Positions 25,501 through 37,114 are shown, counted from the stretch's first letter. The stretch: DNA of 64,000 nt from Aplysia californica (GCF_000002075.1 NW_004797330.1:683456-747455); one strand, 5' to 3'. Numbers and translations are program-made. The notes: generated by a model from the letters alone, not told the origin.

Positions 25501-28500
25501 TCGAATCGCTGTTACATGATGGCAGTGAGGGGTGGCACTGGTTGACTGTGTTTGTTACACCGGTGGGTGGGATTAAGGGTGGAAGCAAAGGTGGTGTTCA
25601 AACGTTTCTGTTTTTAATAGGTCAAAGAGTGGTCCTATGAAAGGCAAGCACTGGTGGTAATTGGATAAGTAAGACTGATGGACGTCATTATCAGACAGGA
25701 TAGCAATAGAGAGGTGAGAAGTTTTGACCACTGCTTGCCAATCGGACAAGCGTTCCTTGATCCCACCGGCGGGCCTTTGACCCCCCCCTCTTCCCATCTC
25801 CCTCTAAATTCCCCTGTCTAAGATGGAATCTGTTTCTCTTTTCTGGCTCCCTTGCGATTCCGTCGTACACAGGTTCGACAGTACTTTAGACCATGAATCT
25901 TGAATATTTAACACTTCTAACAACTGAAAAAATATTAAGTGGGCATTATACGGTACAAACCATTACTAATACTCTGACCTCGGTATGCTCGAAAGCTCTT
26001 CATTTAAATTTTAGTAACGAAGGAGCACCAGTTATATCTGACACTAACACCATGTTCATTCGGGAAAATCTTACTTGTGTTAGTTCGGCACAACCGCTTG
26101 CAAGCTGCATCCACCTGGAAAAGAATTCCTCGCACGGAGATCAGCTTCAGCTTTCGTTGACGCAAATCTGAGAGAAATTGCAAAGGTGCAACTAAAGTTC
26201 ACTTGTAGCTTAGGGTGGGTCAACACAATAATAGCCTAAAAATTACCAAGAACAGTCAGAAAAATATTACAACATGAATCAATAACCATAATAACAACAA
26301 TGATGTAAAATTAATAAACAACACTTTATTGATCTTCGTTGGGAAAGTTGAATGTTACACACACACACAGAGTTTCAATATTCTTCTGTTGGAAGACTTC
26401 TGTGTCTGGTGGGGGCCAGTCAAAAATGATCTACAAAATTCTGCTAAGAACTAGAACTGTACCCCAGCAGAATACGTTTAGCTATACAACATTTAATAGA
26501 AAAGTTGTCACACTGTGGGGAAGATTTCTTTTTTACTATGACCCAGAGCTATTGTTGCCTCATTATATGACTTTCAAGACCCTTTTCCAGCAACAATAAA
26601 ACCTGTCACGGTGACCACCTCAACCAGGATATCATCAGCTTGATCAGCCATATGATATGAAGAAAAGTCATTTTAATTTCCTGAAAAATTTGACATCCGT
26701 ACAGCCTTCGTAATACAAACCTTGCCCCTTTCATCAAGCCTCAGCCAAGACAGAGAAAAAGATAAGACAATAAAAAACACCTAAAAATTCGATACATTCA
26801 CTATCTTGACTGATAGTAGTCAGATATTTGCTCCACCTTAAATGTTGATGGTGGGCCTTTTATTTGCATTATTGTCATTGGATTCCTAAATAACCCCCAA
26901 AATACCCAAACCAACCAGCAAAGAATAAAAGTCAAGGGGGCAGTATCAAATCTTCAACCTAAAACGCATAAATTTGAGCATTAATCTAGTAATCAAGAGC
27001 GGTCATTATCTCACAAACTACTTATTACTGCCCATCAGTTAGTACGGTATGTGCCTGAATTGATCACGATTCATATATATGAACAAAAAGCAATCTCCTC
27101 ACACAACTTTTACTGCACTTACTTTTGATGATGGGAGATTTTTTTTTTGCCTGTGATGGAAAGTTTGTTGCCTTCATTTTGCCCTGAGCTGGCAAGATGC
27201 TCGAAGAATTTTCTTTAGCTTTCGTCAGCTTAGAGTTGGACGCTTTGTACAATTGACCATCAATCATGCATAGGCGAAACTTTCCAGTTTCAGGTTTTCC
27301 AGTCTGATGATGGTTTCGTAAAACAGATGTTCTGAAAATTAAAAGATACATAGGTAGATTGTAAGACACTTTAACCCTATCCGTACATCCTGTTTTACTA
27401 TCGTATCCTTACGACGTGGGGAACTCTGTGCCACCACTTTCCAAAGAGGAAATTTACTCATTAATCCGATCCGTACGCTTTGCATAGCAGTCCGTCAAAA
27501 TGATTTTTTGAGAAATACTGAAAGTTTCAGAGAGATCTTCGCCCTAGAAGTATTCTAAAATGTGAAGAATACAACCCCTGGGGTACAAAGTGACTCCAGG
27601 GCGTACGGATAGGGTTAATAATACAGGGAACCCTTTACAGAAAAAAGAAAATGAGGGCAAAAAAACAATGCTGATAAAAAAAAGTAAACTGATAGAAATG
27701 CTAACAAGATAGAAGGGGCATGAAGTTGTAAGTGATCCCAAGTGAGTGAATGCATAAGTAAAACAGAAAACTTTCAATTCCTCAAAACTATTTCAGAATT
27801 ATCAGAAAAGTCTTTCAACAGTTTAATGTTTATGAGCCACATGAGGTGCTTATGAATCAATCATCTGAGTTAACACAGCCCTGGTCCTGGTGACTATATG
27901 CTTCCCAGCACATTTGAAACCACAAGTGTTGACTTCCCATAGCCATGTAATCACATTAAAAAATGAAGTTTACCCACACCTGAGGAGTGGTGTGAATGTA
28001 GTCTCTTGCAGTACATTTCACAAGATGGTAATGAAAAATTATGCAAATGCTTGGATAAGCAACCACAACAAAATGTCCCACAAAACATATCTCATACCTT
28101 TGAAATCTCTTCCATTGGGCCAGCTTTAGATCTTGCTGTCTACGAAGTACAGGAGAAGTCATATTTCTTCTTGACCCTGGCCTGAACCACGAAAACTTTG
28201 AAGGCATAAGACCGGATGATGCTAAAGGAAATGAACGTTAGAGAATTCACAATTATACATTCAGTCGACAATGTCTATCTTTTTCTGTTAGATTTTTATG
28301 CCATAACATCGCTGTGATGCAAACTAAAGAAACAGAAGCATTCTGATCTGCAAACTACATCAAAGTTTTATAACCCGCGCATAAAAATATATGTTCATGT
28401 AATATTGCCCATGAAAGCAAACAGTAAACAAATATTGATCACAGGAAGGAGACACAGCTTGAAAATGTTTTCCTAGAGAGAACTTAATTTGTCTTTAAAT

Positions 28501-31500
28501 GGCAAAGATGTTTCATTATTTTAAAAATACATTTTATTCTGGGGAACTATTGCAGCCTTTATATATTTCAGTGTGAGATGTTACCAAAACAAACAAAAAT
28601 AGGATGAAATAAATAGTTGCCTGCTCCAACGACCATCCGTCCAAGACAATCACCAGTAGAACTGACCATTTCCACCATACATTTTTTTAATGACACTCTA
28701 TCTAAGAGGCCATCTGTCTAAGCAGAAAACTTTTCCCCTCAACAACAGGTGGTCATCTTGGACAAGTTTGACTAATTTCCTACACGTATTCTATTTACTT
28801 CCACATTTTTCTTTATACGTAATTGACTTTTTTTTTTTACGCTCCTTTTGACAACCACGACTTCTCCGACCAGCTGACAACTGTCAAAGAGACGATTCAA
28901 AGTGACCACACAGACGACAACAACATAGACGAAGACTATGACAAGAGCAAGGAAATTTTTGTGCTTAATGTTAATGAGGTCAAGATCATGTTTAATCGTC
29001 TGAAAGCTCACAAAGCGAGTGGACCCGATGGAGTGAAAAGTGAAATAATCTTCCATTTATACTGACATTTTCAATGTCTTTGAAAGAACGAATAGTACAG
29101 TAGAACACGGCTATAGCGGGACATTCGGTACCAGAAGAAAAATCCCGTTGTAAGCGTGCTCCTGCCATAGGAATGCAAAGGGGAAATTACCTAAAAATTT
29201 CTAAAAATACACATGATCACCTCCCTTCAATATCAATAAAATTTGCGCTTTCGGTTAGTCTTCCTTTTTTTATCAACTTTTTTTCTTTTTTTCGGGGGGG
29301 GGTTAGTGTTTTACGGTGCTTGCAACTGCATAAGGTCATATGAGCGCACGGGACACACAAAACATTTTCAATGGGTAGGAAATTTTGAATTTTGCCAAGG
29401 TGGCAGCCGAAGCCTACTCTTATCGTTTTGGACCACCAAGGGATCTTTTTAATTTAACGTGCGCAAATTGCACACGGGACCTCCGAGATTTTTCGCCCTT
29501 GTCCGAGAAGGTTAGGTTTAGATCTTTCCTACCAGGGGTGTGGAAGAAAGACTGCAGTAAGAAGGAGCCAAAGAGTAGCAGTAGCAAGGCTGCAGAAAGA
29601 GTCAGGAGCCCAGTGGAGGGGGCATAGGAATTGTCAACTTGGTTGATTATCACGGCCTTTAATTCAAGTGAGAAGCATTTCCTTTTGTCTTTGTTGGATG
29701 CCATGTTCTCCTCGGTCTCATTGCTTGTGCTGTCTATCGTACCGGAAGAGCAACAGTAGAACTGGTGAAGTGGATGTGTACGTATGCCTATGAGCATCAA
29801 CGATCGCAGTTCAATGAATCAGGAATCACACACTACACACTCTCCTCTTCTTTTACTTTTTGGCCTAGCATAACCCTAGGACTATGGCCTATACGCTTTC
29901 ATACTGAACCTCTAAGCTACGGCACATCACTTTTGGAGTGGCTCACATAACACGTCTCTCCACACCAGCTCTCTCTGCCGCCTGCCCCACCTCACTCCTC
30001 ACTGGACTTGCCATTCACAATGCCGTACCGTGGACTGCCTGTTTGGAGTCGGTCTACAGCCCCCAACCCCCTTTCCCCCTGCTAGAGCTCGCTCGATCTC
30101 TCCTGCTGTATCCGAGTTCGGGCCTTTCCTCGCCCCAGTAAACCCGAGCACATGTAATTGAGTTTACATACAGAGAAAAAGGGAGATTCCAGTAAGGTCC
30201 CGCTGTAGTCATGTTCTATTGTACCACTCTCGTGGAAATGCTCTGAAATAATTTCTGTCCCATACAAACAATCAATGCAAAATTTGAATGACCTAAGACC
30301 AGTGGCTTTAACATCGGTCCTTATGGAATGTTTAGAAAAACCGGTTCTGAAAGAACTGAGGAAATCAATAGAAGACATACAGGATAACATGCAATATATA
30401 TAGATGCCTATCGTGCCAAGTGGGGCGTAGAGGATGCCATTCTCATGTTCTTAGATAACATCTACAAACACATAGACCGACTAACAAATTACTGCTGGAT
30501 ACTTTTTGCCGGTTTTTCATCCGCTTTCAACACAATCCAAACCCACATAACAGTTTTAAAATTAATTAACATGAACATAAACAAGAACATTATAGCTTGG
30601 ATTCTTGAGTTCTTTACCAACCAACCAACCTCCATATGTAAAATTAAATGGTGTAAAATCCGCCCTAATATTCACGAACACCGGTGCGCTCCAGGGTAGT
30701 GTAATCTCCCCTGTCTCGTTTACGCTTTACACCAATGACTGTACTTTTGATAACAAAAACATCAAATTAATAAAATTTGCGGATGATTTCACTCTACAAT
30801 GCAACAAATCAGAATGAATACAGGGACACTGTAAATGTATTTTTTACAAATTGGTGTGATAACCACTTCCTTTTACTAAATGTAAAAAAGACGGAATTAA
30901 TAATAGACTTTAGAGTAAAAAAAGACCACTTGCAACCACTATTTATTAAAGATGAGGAGGTGGAGGTGGTAGGCTCTTAAGATCTTACAAGTATCTTGGT
31001 ATAACAATTGATAACAAACTTGACTGGCATCCCCACGTTGCTCTTGTGCATAAAAAAAGAAAATCAAAGAATGTTCCTTTTAAGGAAATTTAAAAGTTTC
31101 TGTGTCGATAATAAGACTATGTCCTTTTTATACCATTCTATGATTGGAAGCGTGCTATTATTTTTTATTTGCTGCTGGGCTGGGAAATGTAGGGTGAAAG
31201 ATAAAGAAATATTCGACAGAACCGTTATGAAAGCCAGCAAGATCTCTGGAAATTATTTTACTAGAATTGATGAAATGTATAACACCACAAGTATAAAAAA
31301 GATAAAAAGCATTATAAACGACCCATCACACCCCCTTTCCACACACATTGTCAGATCACGCAGCGGCAGATAAGTACCTCTAAAAACAAAGCAAGAAAGA
31401 CATAAAAGAAGTTGTCAGAATAAGCATAGAGGTGTATTGCTCTTAAGAGTATGTATCTTGATCTATATAATATAGCTCCAAATGTCTTGTAATTAAATTC

Positions 31501-33619
31501 CTGCATGTGGTTGAATGATGCATCTAATGTGAAATGTACATTTTTGTCAGCTTTACTTCTCTTTTCATATTGAATTTTAAAGAAAGTAATATAATATAAA
31601 TTAAATGTTTAGGTATACCTGCATGTGTTTTTACGGTCCTGTACAGCCAAGAAATACTTCCCTCTGGGATAATACAGTACATGTATTATCTTATCTTACA
31701 TATGAATAAAGCATGTGAAAAATTAGACTGCACAAGGATGGAGTAGTAAACATGAACAAAATCAAACTAAAATATTTAAACTCACATGTTGCACAATTCT
31801 CTGCTTTTGTCAAACGCCTCCAAACAAACTTGTTGGTTTGTTGTCTACGCTTCAAAACCTCCTTCTTGACCTTGGTAGAGAAAGGTGACTTGTTGACCGC
31901 TGATTTAGTTCGAAGGTGTCCACAGTTTCGTTTTGGAGTCAAAGTCAGACCCTGTGACCCGGAACTCACAATAGCTTCTCGCTGGTTTCTTCGGTCCAAC
32001 TTGTGAGGATTATTATGGATGGGCTTTCCTATTTCAAATTTCTTATCAAAGTGACGTTTGTTATCAGTACTGAACTTCTGGCTTTTAGAGCTATAAAATG
32101 TACCTTGCTTTTCAGTAGTGACTATATTCCTATTCTTGAGATTCTCATCAACATAAAAATTGCTGAAGTGAACTATACCACTGTCGGTCCTGAACCTTTC
32201 ACCCAATTTATGCTGATTTCCTATCACTTTATTTGGACGCCTGTCAAGTTTGTGTGGACTGACATTACAAGTCACAGAACGCTCTTGCTGCTCACATCTT
32301 CTATCCAGTTTCAGCAAGGCTCTATTTACTTTGTGGGCAGGAAATAGTTCAGGTGCAGATTTCAGTCCTGCCGTAGGAGACAATCGCTTCAATTTATACT
32401 TACTGACTACTTTAGCAGCAGTTTGCAATTTGAGGTGAGGAGTTTTTCTAATCAGCCTTTTATTTCCCCTGGAATGCTTTTGATTAGGAGTATCACATAA
32501 AACTGCAGACACATCTTTATAACCACTTTGCACAATTTTGCTTTGGTTTTGAATAGCTGTAAGTTTTTTATCATCGGAGTCATCACGAGTACTGACTACA
32601 AAAGATTGATTCTGAGACGTGGAGGGAACAGAAAAAGTAGATGGTCCACAAGAAACCTGTACAATATTTGGAGGGGATAAATGTGTCTTGACAAATTTGT
32701 ATTGAGATGTCAATATCTGTGGCTTATGGTTATGTGCTGGTGACTCGGAAACTTTGGCTGTCCCTACCCCCTGTTCAGACATAGGAACACTGACACTAGA
32801 ACCTTTATTGTATGTTCTGCTCTGGGTTACACTTTTTAGTGATGCAGTGAACAATGGAACTGAGTTTGTAGAACAGCATGGAACAGATGCTGAACTCTGA
32901 AAAGGTAATAGAACTGTTCTTACATCTGAAGACAAAGAAGTAGATCCCATATTTGTGGGGTTCTGAGTCCTGCGGCTTTTCACAGAAAGAACTGTGCGTG
33001 TATTTTCACTACTTTTGGGTAGAATGGATGAGTATGGCGTACTTCTTAGAACTGCATCTTTTGTTGCTTTAACATCCATTGTTTCCCTATTTTGAAACAA
33101 AGTTTTTGATGTCACAGCAGGTACAGGTCCATTCCTTACTTTTGCTGAATTCAAACACAAAGTCCTCTGCACAACTGTCGGAGATGGGACTGGAGTAGGT
33201 GCGGAGACAGTTCTCGGATGATTGTGTCTTGAAACTATAAGGTTATTGCTGTGCCCGGTCTGGTGATCATTTGTGAGAACAGAGGGTCTTGTCCACTTCC
33301 TATTCTGTACACATTGCTTCCCTGATGTCTTATGTTGAGATTTTCTATCAGCAAGACTTGATAAACTGTGATAAGGATCACTACAGCTTGATGATGAAGT
33401 TTTGTGAGGAATCAGATTTGTCACATCCCCAACATTAGTAGAACTTTTGTGTTCTAATGAAGGTGGTAGACTCTTCATTTGCGTTTTCTTGAATTCAATG
33501 TCATTCTTCATGTAGCGAATCCGTAATTCCATTTCTTCAATGTAATTACGATATTTGAGTGAAATTGCCGCTTGGGAATCAGCATCATGCACTGCTCCTT
33601 TGTCACGCTTGTGCGCCAT
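16534..33619 (-). CDS. ZC3H3: Zinc finger CCCH domain-containing protein 3, eight coding exons
   Basis: Coding exons, 5' to 3': 33619-31786, 28221-28098, 27331-27123, 24666-24525, 22938-22768, 21983-21788, 20673-20543 and 17086-16534. All have GT donors and AG acceptors. The sum is 3360 nt (1119 residues plus stop) and every junction phase agrees. The N-terminus has a short amphipathic helix (EEMELRIRYMKNDIEFKK), like the human start. Residues 30-610 are a basic, Ser-rich, low-complexity region with repeated YK(L/W)KRL and (L/I)IRKTP motifs. Five CCCH fingers follow: C798-H817, C825-H842, C852-H869, C879-H897 (split between exons 6 and 7) and C901-H920. The C-terminus keeps PSFISL-x-SSP and APLTK, as in human ZC3H3. 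The family acts in the nucleus in mRNA polyadenylation and export with CPSF and poly(A)-binding protein. The exon 7 donor (GTAGGT at 20542-20537) was chosen because it avoids an in-frame stop and matches the phase of exon 8; it is the least certain junction. A T-rich AG acceptor near 33655 implies an upstream non-coding exon. Confidence 0.95.
17087..20542. other. ZC3H3 intron 7, with one TTAA-flanked element
   Basis: This intron separates the fifth zinc-finger exon from the last exon. Apart from the inverted-repeat element at 19090-20003 it is AT-rich with no conserved ORF. Confidence 0.6.
19090..20003. mobile_element. Putative piggyBac-type MITE in ZC3H3 intron 7
   Basis: TTAA at 19090-19093 is followed by GGGAATATGC. 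The far end reads GCATATTCCC followed by TTAA (20000-20003). The 14-base match is exact, and TTAA flanks are the hallmark of piggyBac insertions. The interior (about 900 bp) has no transposase ORF that I recognise. Confidence 0.5.
20674..24524. other. ZC3H3 introns 4, 5 and 6 and the exons between them
   Basis: Outside the coding exons at 21788-21983 and 22768-22938 and the SINE at 23362-23863, this is AT-rich intron sequence. No RNA gene or further mobile element was recognised. Confidence 0.5.
23362..23863 (-). mobile_element. tRNA-derived SINE, full length, in ZC3H3 intron 4
   Basis: The minus-strand head (from 23863) has an A-box-like TGGCCTAGAGG and a B-box-like GGTTTGAATCC. It is followed by the family's purine-rich body and the terminal hairpin at about 23371-23406. 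It lies in the same orientation as ZC3H3. It is less diverged than the copy at 8407-8859. Confidence 0.9.
25001..25883. mobile_element. pogo/Tigger-type non-autonomous element in ZC3H3 intron 3
   Basis: The left end reads TACAGTCTAACCTG and the right end CAGGTTCGACAGTA, a pair of inverted termini bounded by TA. TA targets with CAGT-type termini and AACCTG are typical of pogo/Tigger elements. The 883-bp interior is comparatively GC-rich and has no transposase frame that I recognise. Near the left end a CCTGT(C/A)TAAAACG-like unit is repeated several times. Confidence 0.75.
25884..27122. other. Remainder of ZC3H3 intron 3
   Basis: AT-rich intron between the pogo-type element and exon 3. Nothing else was recognised. 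Confidence 0.4.
27371..27618. mobile_element. piggyBac-like MITE in ZC3H3 intron 2
   Basis: TTAA plus CCCTATCCGTAC at the left end mirrors GTACGGATAGGG plus TTAA at the right end, giving a 248-bp unit. A TTAA duplication directly followed by CCC is the standard piggyBac layout. A third, imperfect copy of the ATCCGTACG motif lies inside (about 27468-27478). No coding capacity. Confidence 0.7.
29096..30223 (-). mobile_element. Tigger (pogo-type) element inserted in the LINE
   Basis: The left end TACAGTAGAACACGG and the right end CATGTTCTATTGTA form a terminal inverted repeat of about 28 bp with few mismatches, bounded by TA. Removing the element restores the LINE reading order (TDIFN before it; VPLSWKCSEIISVP and NLNDLRPVALTS after it). 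Inside, on the minus strand at about 29702-29628, lies a short frame starting MASNKDKRKCFSLELKAVI. This resembles the CENP-B/psq-type N-terminal DNA-binding domain of Tigger transposases. The catalytic part is absent, so the element is an internal-deletion derivative. A SINE sits at 29303-29622. Confidence 0.8.
29303..29622 (-). mobile_element. SINE copy, head missing, inside the Tigger element
   Basis: It matches the tail and body of the other SINE copies, including the terminal hairpin (GTGCTT/GAGCGC). It stops before the tRNA-like head, as expected for a 5'-truncated retroposed copy. Confidence 0.85.
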
Positions 33620-34815
33620 TATTCCAGCTTGAAAATCCTTTGTCTGTTATTATCCTAAAAAAAAAAAAGAAGACAGGATTAATATCAGGCTTAATCCACA
33701 ACAAAAACTATGAATCATGTCAAAAGAGATGTCAATAGCAGAAGCAAAATCTGTACACTTTAGTCGGTTTTTCTCCAGGAGAACATCAGTAAAAGTAAGA
33801 GACTGACTGTAAGTTACTACTTTGAACAATTAACTTCCTAAAAAAGAATGATACTAGACACTGCCAAGTCTAAATATCACGTAACTGTTGAATTCGGAAA
33901 AGGGTCAAGCATGACATCATGTGAAATTTCCAAAAAATTCATCTTATAATAATACTATACTGCCCACTGGCCTGACCAGTAAAAGATTTAAAAGCCAGTG
34001 GCCGCCAACTTCAGAAGTTGCATCAAAATCTCAGCAAAATCATTGTAAAACCGAAAAGAGGTAGGCTACATAATTAATTTTTGTGTGCTCCACCAGCTCA
34101 TGGCTATTCCTCAGCTCCAATTCATTGGTCATTTGCATTTTGTTCACTCTTGCTGGATCTGGGTAAAAAGGGTAAGGTTTCAGTTAGGATTAGAGTAAGG
34201 TTGAAAATGGAAAACAATGTCCACCAAACCTACTTTAAAGATGGTATACACAAGTCTTAGGCATCTCATTTCATGGGTATTTAATTTACTTTAGTGACTC
34301 TTGTCATTGTCCATATTTTTTTAGCTTGGTAGCACAAAGATGGTTTGAAGATGATGTTAATGAGTAGGGCATGCCCCTGTATTTCCTTCTATAAAATTAG
34401 GTAAATGCTTTGATGTTTTTCAGTTTGAAGTTTTCTTTAAAACAGTTGATTAGTCCCTGTTAGTGTGACCATCATATGCATGTTTTGCGGTAAAAAAAGA
34501 CAGCCATTTCGCTCCCAGGAAGCAGCGTATTGTGCGCTGGGGTGAAATAAAATAATAATTTTTACCATGTAGTTTTCACCCAACCCTCCCCTAAAAATTG
34601 TGATTTGCAATAGCCATGACTCATGACAATACGTCTTTCATGTTTGCAAGCGTGCAACGAAATGACCGTCTCCATTCAACCTTGTGGATTTGGGGTGTGA
34701 CAAGATGACTGTGATGTCTTGACAGCACCGGTATGACTGGTCTTTAACCCCCCCACCCCTCCATGTTTTTATTTTAGGTCCCCATGAAACCCCCCTTGCC
34801 TTGTTTGTTAAATTC
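33620..34815. other. Upstream region of the ZC3H3 coding exon
   Basis: A minus-strand acceptor-like T-run plus AG lies just upstream of the ATG (about 33655-33670), so this region is probably the intron that follows a non-coding first exon. No such exon could be fixed by sequence alone. Confidence 0.4.
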
Positions 34816-35091
34816 ACAAGCGGATAGTTAGAGAACGTTAGGAGTACGTCACGAGTGATTTTTATAGTAACAGTCATCTTGTTTGTGTCAGTGTTCTTCA
34901 TTCTGACAAAAGACAAAAGAAGTTCCAGACCTACTGGAGAAAAAAAAAGAAACTTTTTTTTTCATTTTAGCAAAGTGTTGTGATAAAAAAATGCTCATTA
35001 TATTATGTTAAAGAATAGGTCCAACAAGATGCCTGTTACTATAAATATAGGTCAATGGCGTACGCTTAACGTTCTCTAACTATCCGCTTGT
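34816..35091. mobile_element. 276-bp MITE with perfect 25-bp inverted repeats
   Basis: The 25 bases beginning ACAAGCGGATAGTTAGAG at 34816 are repeated exactly in reverse complement at 35067-35091. Similarity continues inward for about 12 bases with mismatches. A target duplication is not obvious, so the superfamily is not assigned. No coding frame. Confidence 0.75.
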
Positions 35092-35140
35092 ATTAAATAT
35101 AAGTGAAATTTTACTGCTCATTTTGTAAGCTACTGATAAA

Positions 35141-35288
35141 CGAAGTGAATACAGACCTGGTAACTGGGAACAAAGTCATAAAGTATACAGACCCGGTGGG
35201 GAAATCTTTTGTGATTTCGGAAAGATTCAGAGCCAAGACCCGGTAGAGTGCGTGTGCGTGTGCGTGTGTGTATGTATGTGTGTGTGCA

Positions 35289-35373
<85 letters not shown>

Positions 35374-35807
35374 GAGAGACAGAGAGAGAAGGGGGGGGGG
35401 CAGAAAAAGAGTGGAGAGAGAGATGGGGAGAGACAGAGAAATAGAGGGGGTGACTGCTCGATTGAAATTAGGACATTGTTATCTTTTTCAAATTGTCCTA
35501 TAGATTTCTCCAACTCCGAAACGGAGAAAAAACGATCGTTCATCCATCGAAAAGACATCCGCATTCTTCATTTAGATCTTGATCAAGAACCTAGGCCTCG
35601 AAACTAGATCTATGATGATTTTTGTCTATCTGTCTTGATCTAGACCTAGGCCATAGACTATCATAGCTCCAGAAGAACCTAGAACTAGATCTACCCTGAG
35701 CCAAGAGTAGGCTACCCTGAAACTTTCCGAAATCACAAAAGATTCCCCCTACCGGGTCTGTATACTTCAAGACTTTGTTCCTGGTTACCGGGTCTGTATA
35801 CACTCCC
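35141..35807 (-). mobile_element. MULE-like non-autonomous element, family A copy 1
   Basis: The element is flanked by an exact 9-bp duplication, ACTGATAAA (35132-35140 and 35808-35816). Its ends read CGAAGTGAATACAG and, inverted, GGGAGTGTATACAG, with long terminal inverted repeats of about 100 bp. Each arm carries repeated AGACCCGGTA boxes. The interior contains (GT)n-(GA)n and a short minus-strand frame with MNDRFFSVSELEKSI. A 9-bp duplication with long inverted repeats is characteristic of Mutator-like elements. The family assignment is an inference. Confidence 0.75.
35254..35378. repeat. (GT)n-(GA)n compound microsatellite inside family A copy 1
   Basis: A GT tract runs directly into a GA tract. 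The equivalent tract occurs at the same position in the other family A copies (43937-44012 inverted, and 44923-44946), so it travels with the element. Confidence 0.95.
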
Positions 35808-35969
35808 ACTGATAAAACAGAGCTAGATATCTAGAATATTATATACAGAATAGTTCAATCAGTATCAATATCCAGTACTCTGTGTAGATGATGATAAGTC
35901 TAAACAGGCCGGGCCCACATTCTTAAGTAGAGTCTAGATTTACCAAATCCTGAAATCCCCTTCTGCTAG

Positions 35970-36560
35970 AGCTGTACCCCGGTAGCAAACCCCCTTGTGC
36001 TCGCAAGCCCCTAGTTTAAGTCACAAGCCTCACATCACTAGGTCAAATCATCAAATCAAATCACCAGCATAATAAGTTGAGTCTAGTCTAGGCTTCAAGT
36101 CTACACCAACTAGCAATCCGCGAAGCCACTCGTGTCAGACCCCCTCATCCTCCCCACCATGCGTGCAATCTGCGAAGCCACAAACGTCAGAAAAAGAGAA
36201 AGGGGAAGAGAGAGAGAGATCTCGCTCACAGTGTCACTGCACGGCGTAGCGCTGGAGTCTGCTCTATTAATCGAAGGCTCGCGAGCAGCGGACAAGCATA
36301 AGTCTCAAATCTCGCTCGCAGCACAGCAAGTCCCATTATTTGCTTTGCATCCTATTGTCTTGCTTTGTGCAAAGTGACTTGCTCGCAGCCCGGCAAGTCT
36401 CTCAGCTCCCATGATTTGCTTTGGCTCCCAGGACCAGCTCGCAACCTGGCAAGCCACTTGGCTGATTCGCTGCAGCAGCGAGCCGTCTCTAAGACTGCTC
36501 GCAGTGTGAACTCCGAACCATGGCGGAAGGGAGAGGCTGTGCTTGTTTTGGTGCAAGACG
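35970..36560. repeat. Degenerate GC-rich tandem repeat with GCTCGCAGC core
   Basis: Units of about 58-66 bases beginning GCTCGCAGC or GCTCGCAAC and containing GGCAAG and ATTTGCTTTG recur at about 36314, 36379 and 36439. A related segment, partly inverted, occurs at 38996-39115. It is more GC-rich than its surroundings. No protein frame is convincing. Confidence 0.5.
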
Positions 36561-36840
36561 TTGAGAGCCGAAGCTATTTTTAACTTCCTGCCGTTGATCA
36601 GCTGAGTGAGAGGAAGTGCGGTGTCGTAGTAACCTAGGTTTCTGGTAGTAATAAGTAGACATAGATTACCTTAGAATGGAAAACTCCAGGGGTCGTTGCG
36701 ATTGGCTTTTGTATTGTATCATGTATGTAACCTATTTTGTAAATGTTTTACACCCACAGTGACATAATACAGAACATTTAGGAGACGGGCTAGGCCTACT
36801 TCAACCCAATGTCAGTGCCAACCTGGGCTGAGAGTACAGC

Positions 36841-36971
36841 AAACATGCGATTAAATGTAGAACGACGCAAACTATTTTTAGGTAAGGCGGCCATCTTGTT
36901 TGACGTCAGACCAGGATACCCCTCCAATCATGTGACTACATGTAAACATAGTCAACCGCATAGCACCAGAG
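36841..36971 (+). repeat. Promoter-like dispersed repeat, copy 1
   Basis: About 130 bases shared with 39655-39793 and, inverted, 40329-40478. This copy contains GGCGGCCATCTTG (similar to a YY1 site), TGACGTCAG (a CRE) and ATCATGTGAC (an E-box-like site). The motifs are visible; function is not shown. Confidence 0.7.
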
Positions 36972-37047
36972 ATCGTGTTTACCTACCTTGGCATGACGTT
37001 TGGAGCGATGCTTTTCCAGGAGACGTACAGGTAATGTGATATGATAC

Positions 37048-37114
37048 AGTGCTCCGATATGGCAGCTACTTATCTCTTCTGTGCTCCGATATGGCAGCTG
37101 CTTTGATCTCTTCT
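37048..37114 (+). repeat. Short tandem duplication of about 33 bases
   Basis: GTGCTCCGATATGGCAGCT appears twice in direct orientation (about 37050 and 37080), each followed by a TCTCTTCT-type end. Confidence 0.8.

Larger units (their letters stand above)
28830..31697 (+). mobile_element. L2/CR1-type LINE, reverse transcriptase remnant, in ZC3H3 intron 1
   Basis: Recognisable reverse-transcriptase pieces occur in order on the plus strand: FNRLKAHKASGPDGV (about 28990-29035); NLNDLRPVALTS (about 30277-30313); FAGFSSAFNTIQ (about 30508-30545); KFADDFT, the catalytic FADD-type box (about 30773-30793); a KYLGITID motif (about 30983-31010); and SIINDPSHPLS near the C-terminus (about 31309-31340). 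The 3' end resembles L2 tails (CTTCCCTCTGGGATAATA, then ATTATCTTATC near 31680-31697). The frame shifts several times and contains stops, so the copy is dead. It is 5'-truncated and antisense to ZC3H3. It is split by the Tigger element at 29096-30223. Confidence 0.85.

Noticed and set aside
28160-28800. Extra ZC3H3 exon between exons 1 and 2
   Set aside because: Exons 1 and 2 join in phase (T plus CA gives Ser) with normal splice sites, so no additional exon is needed.
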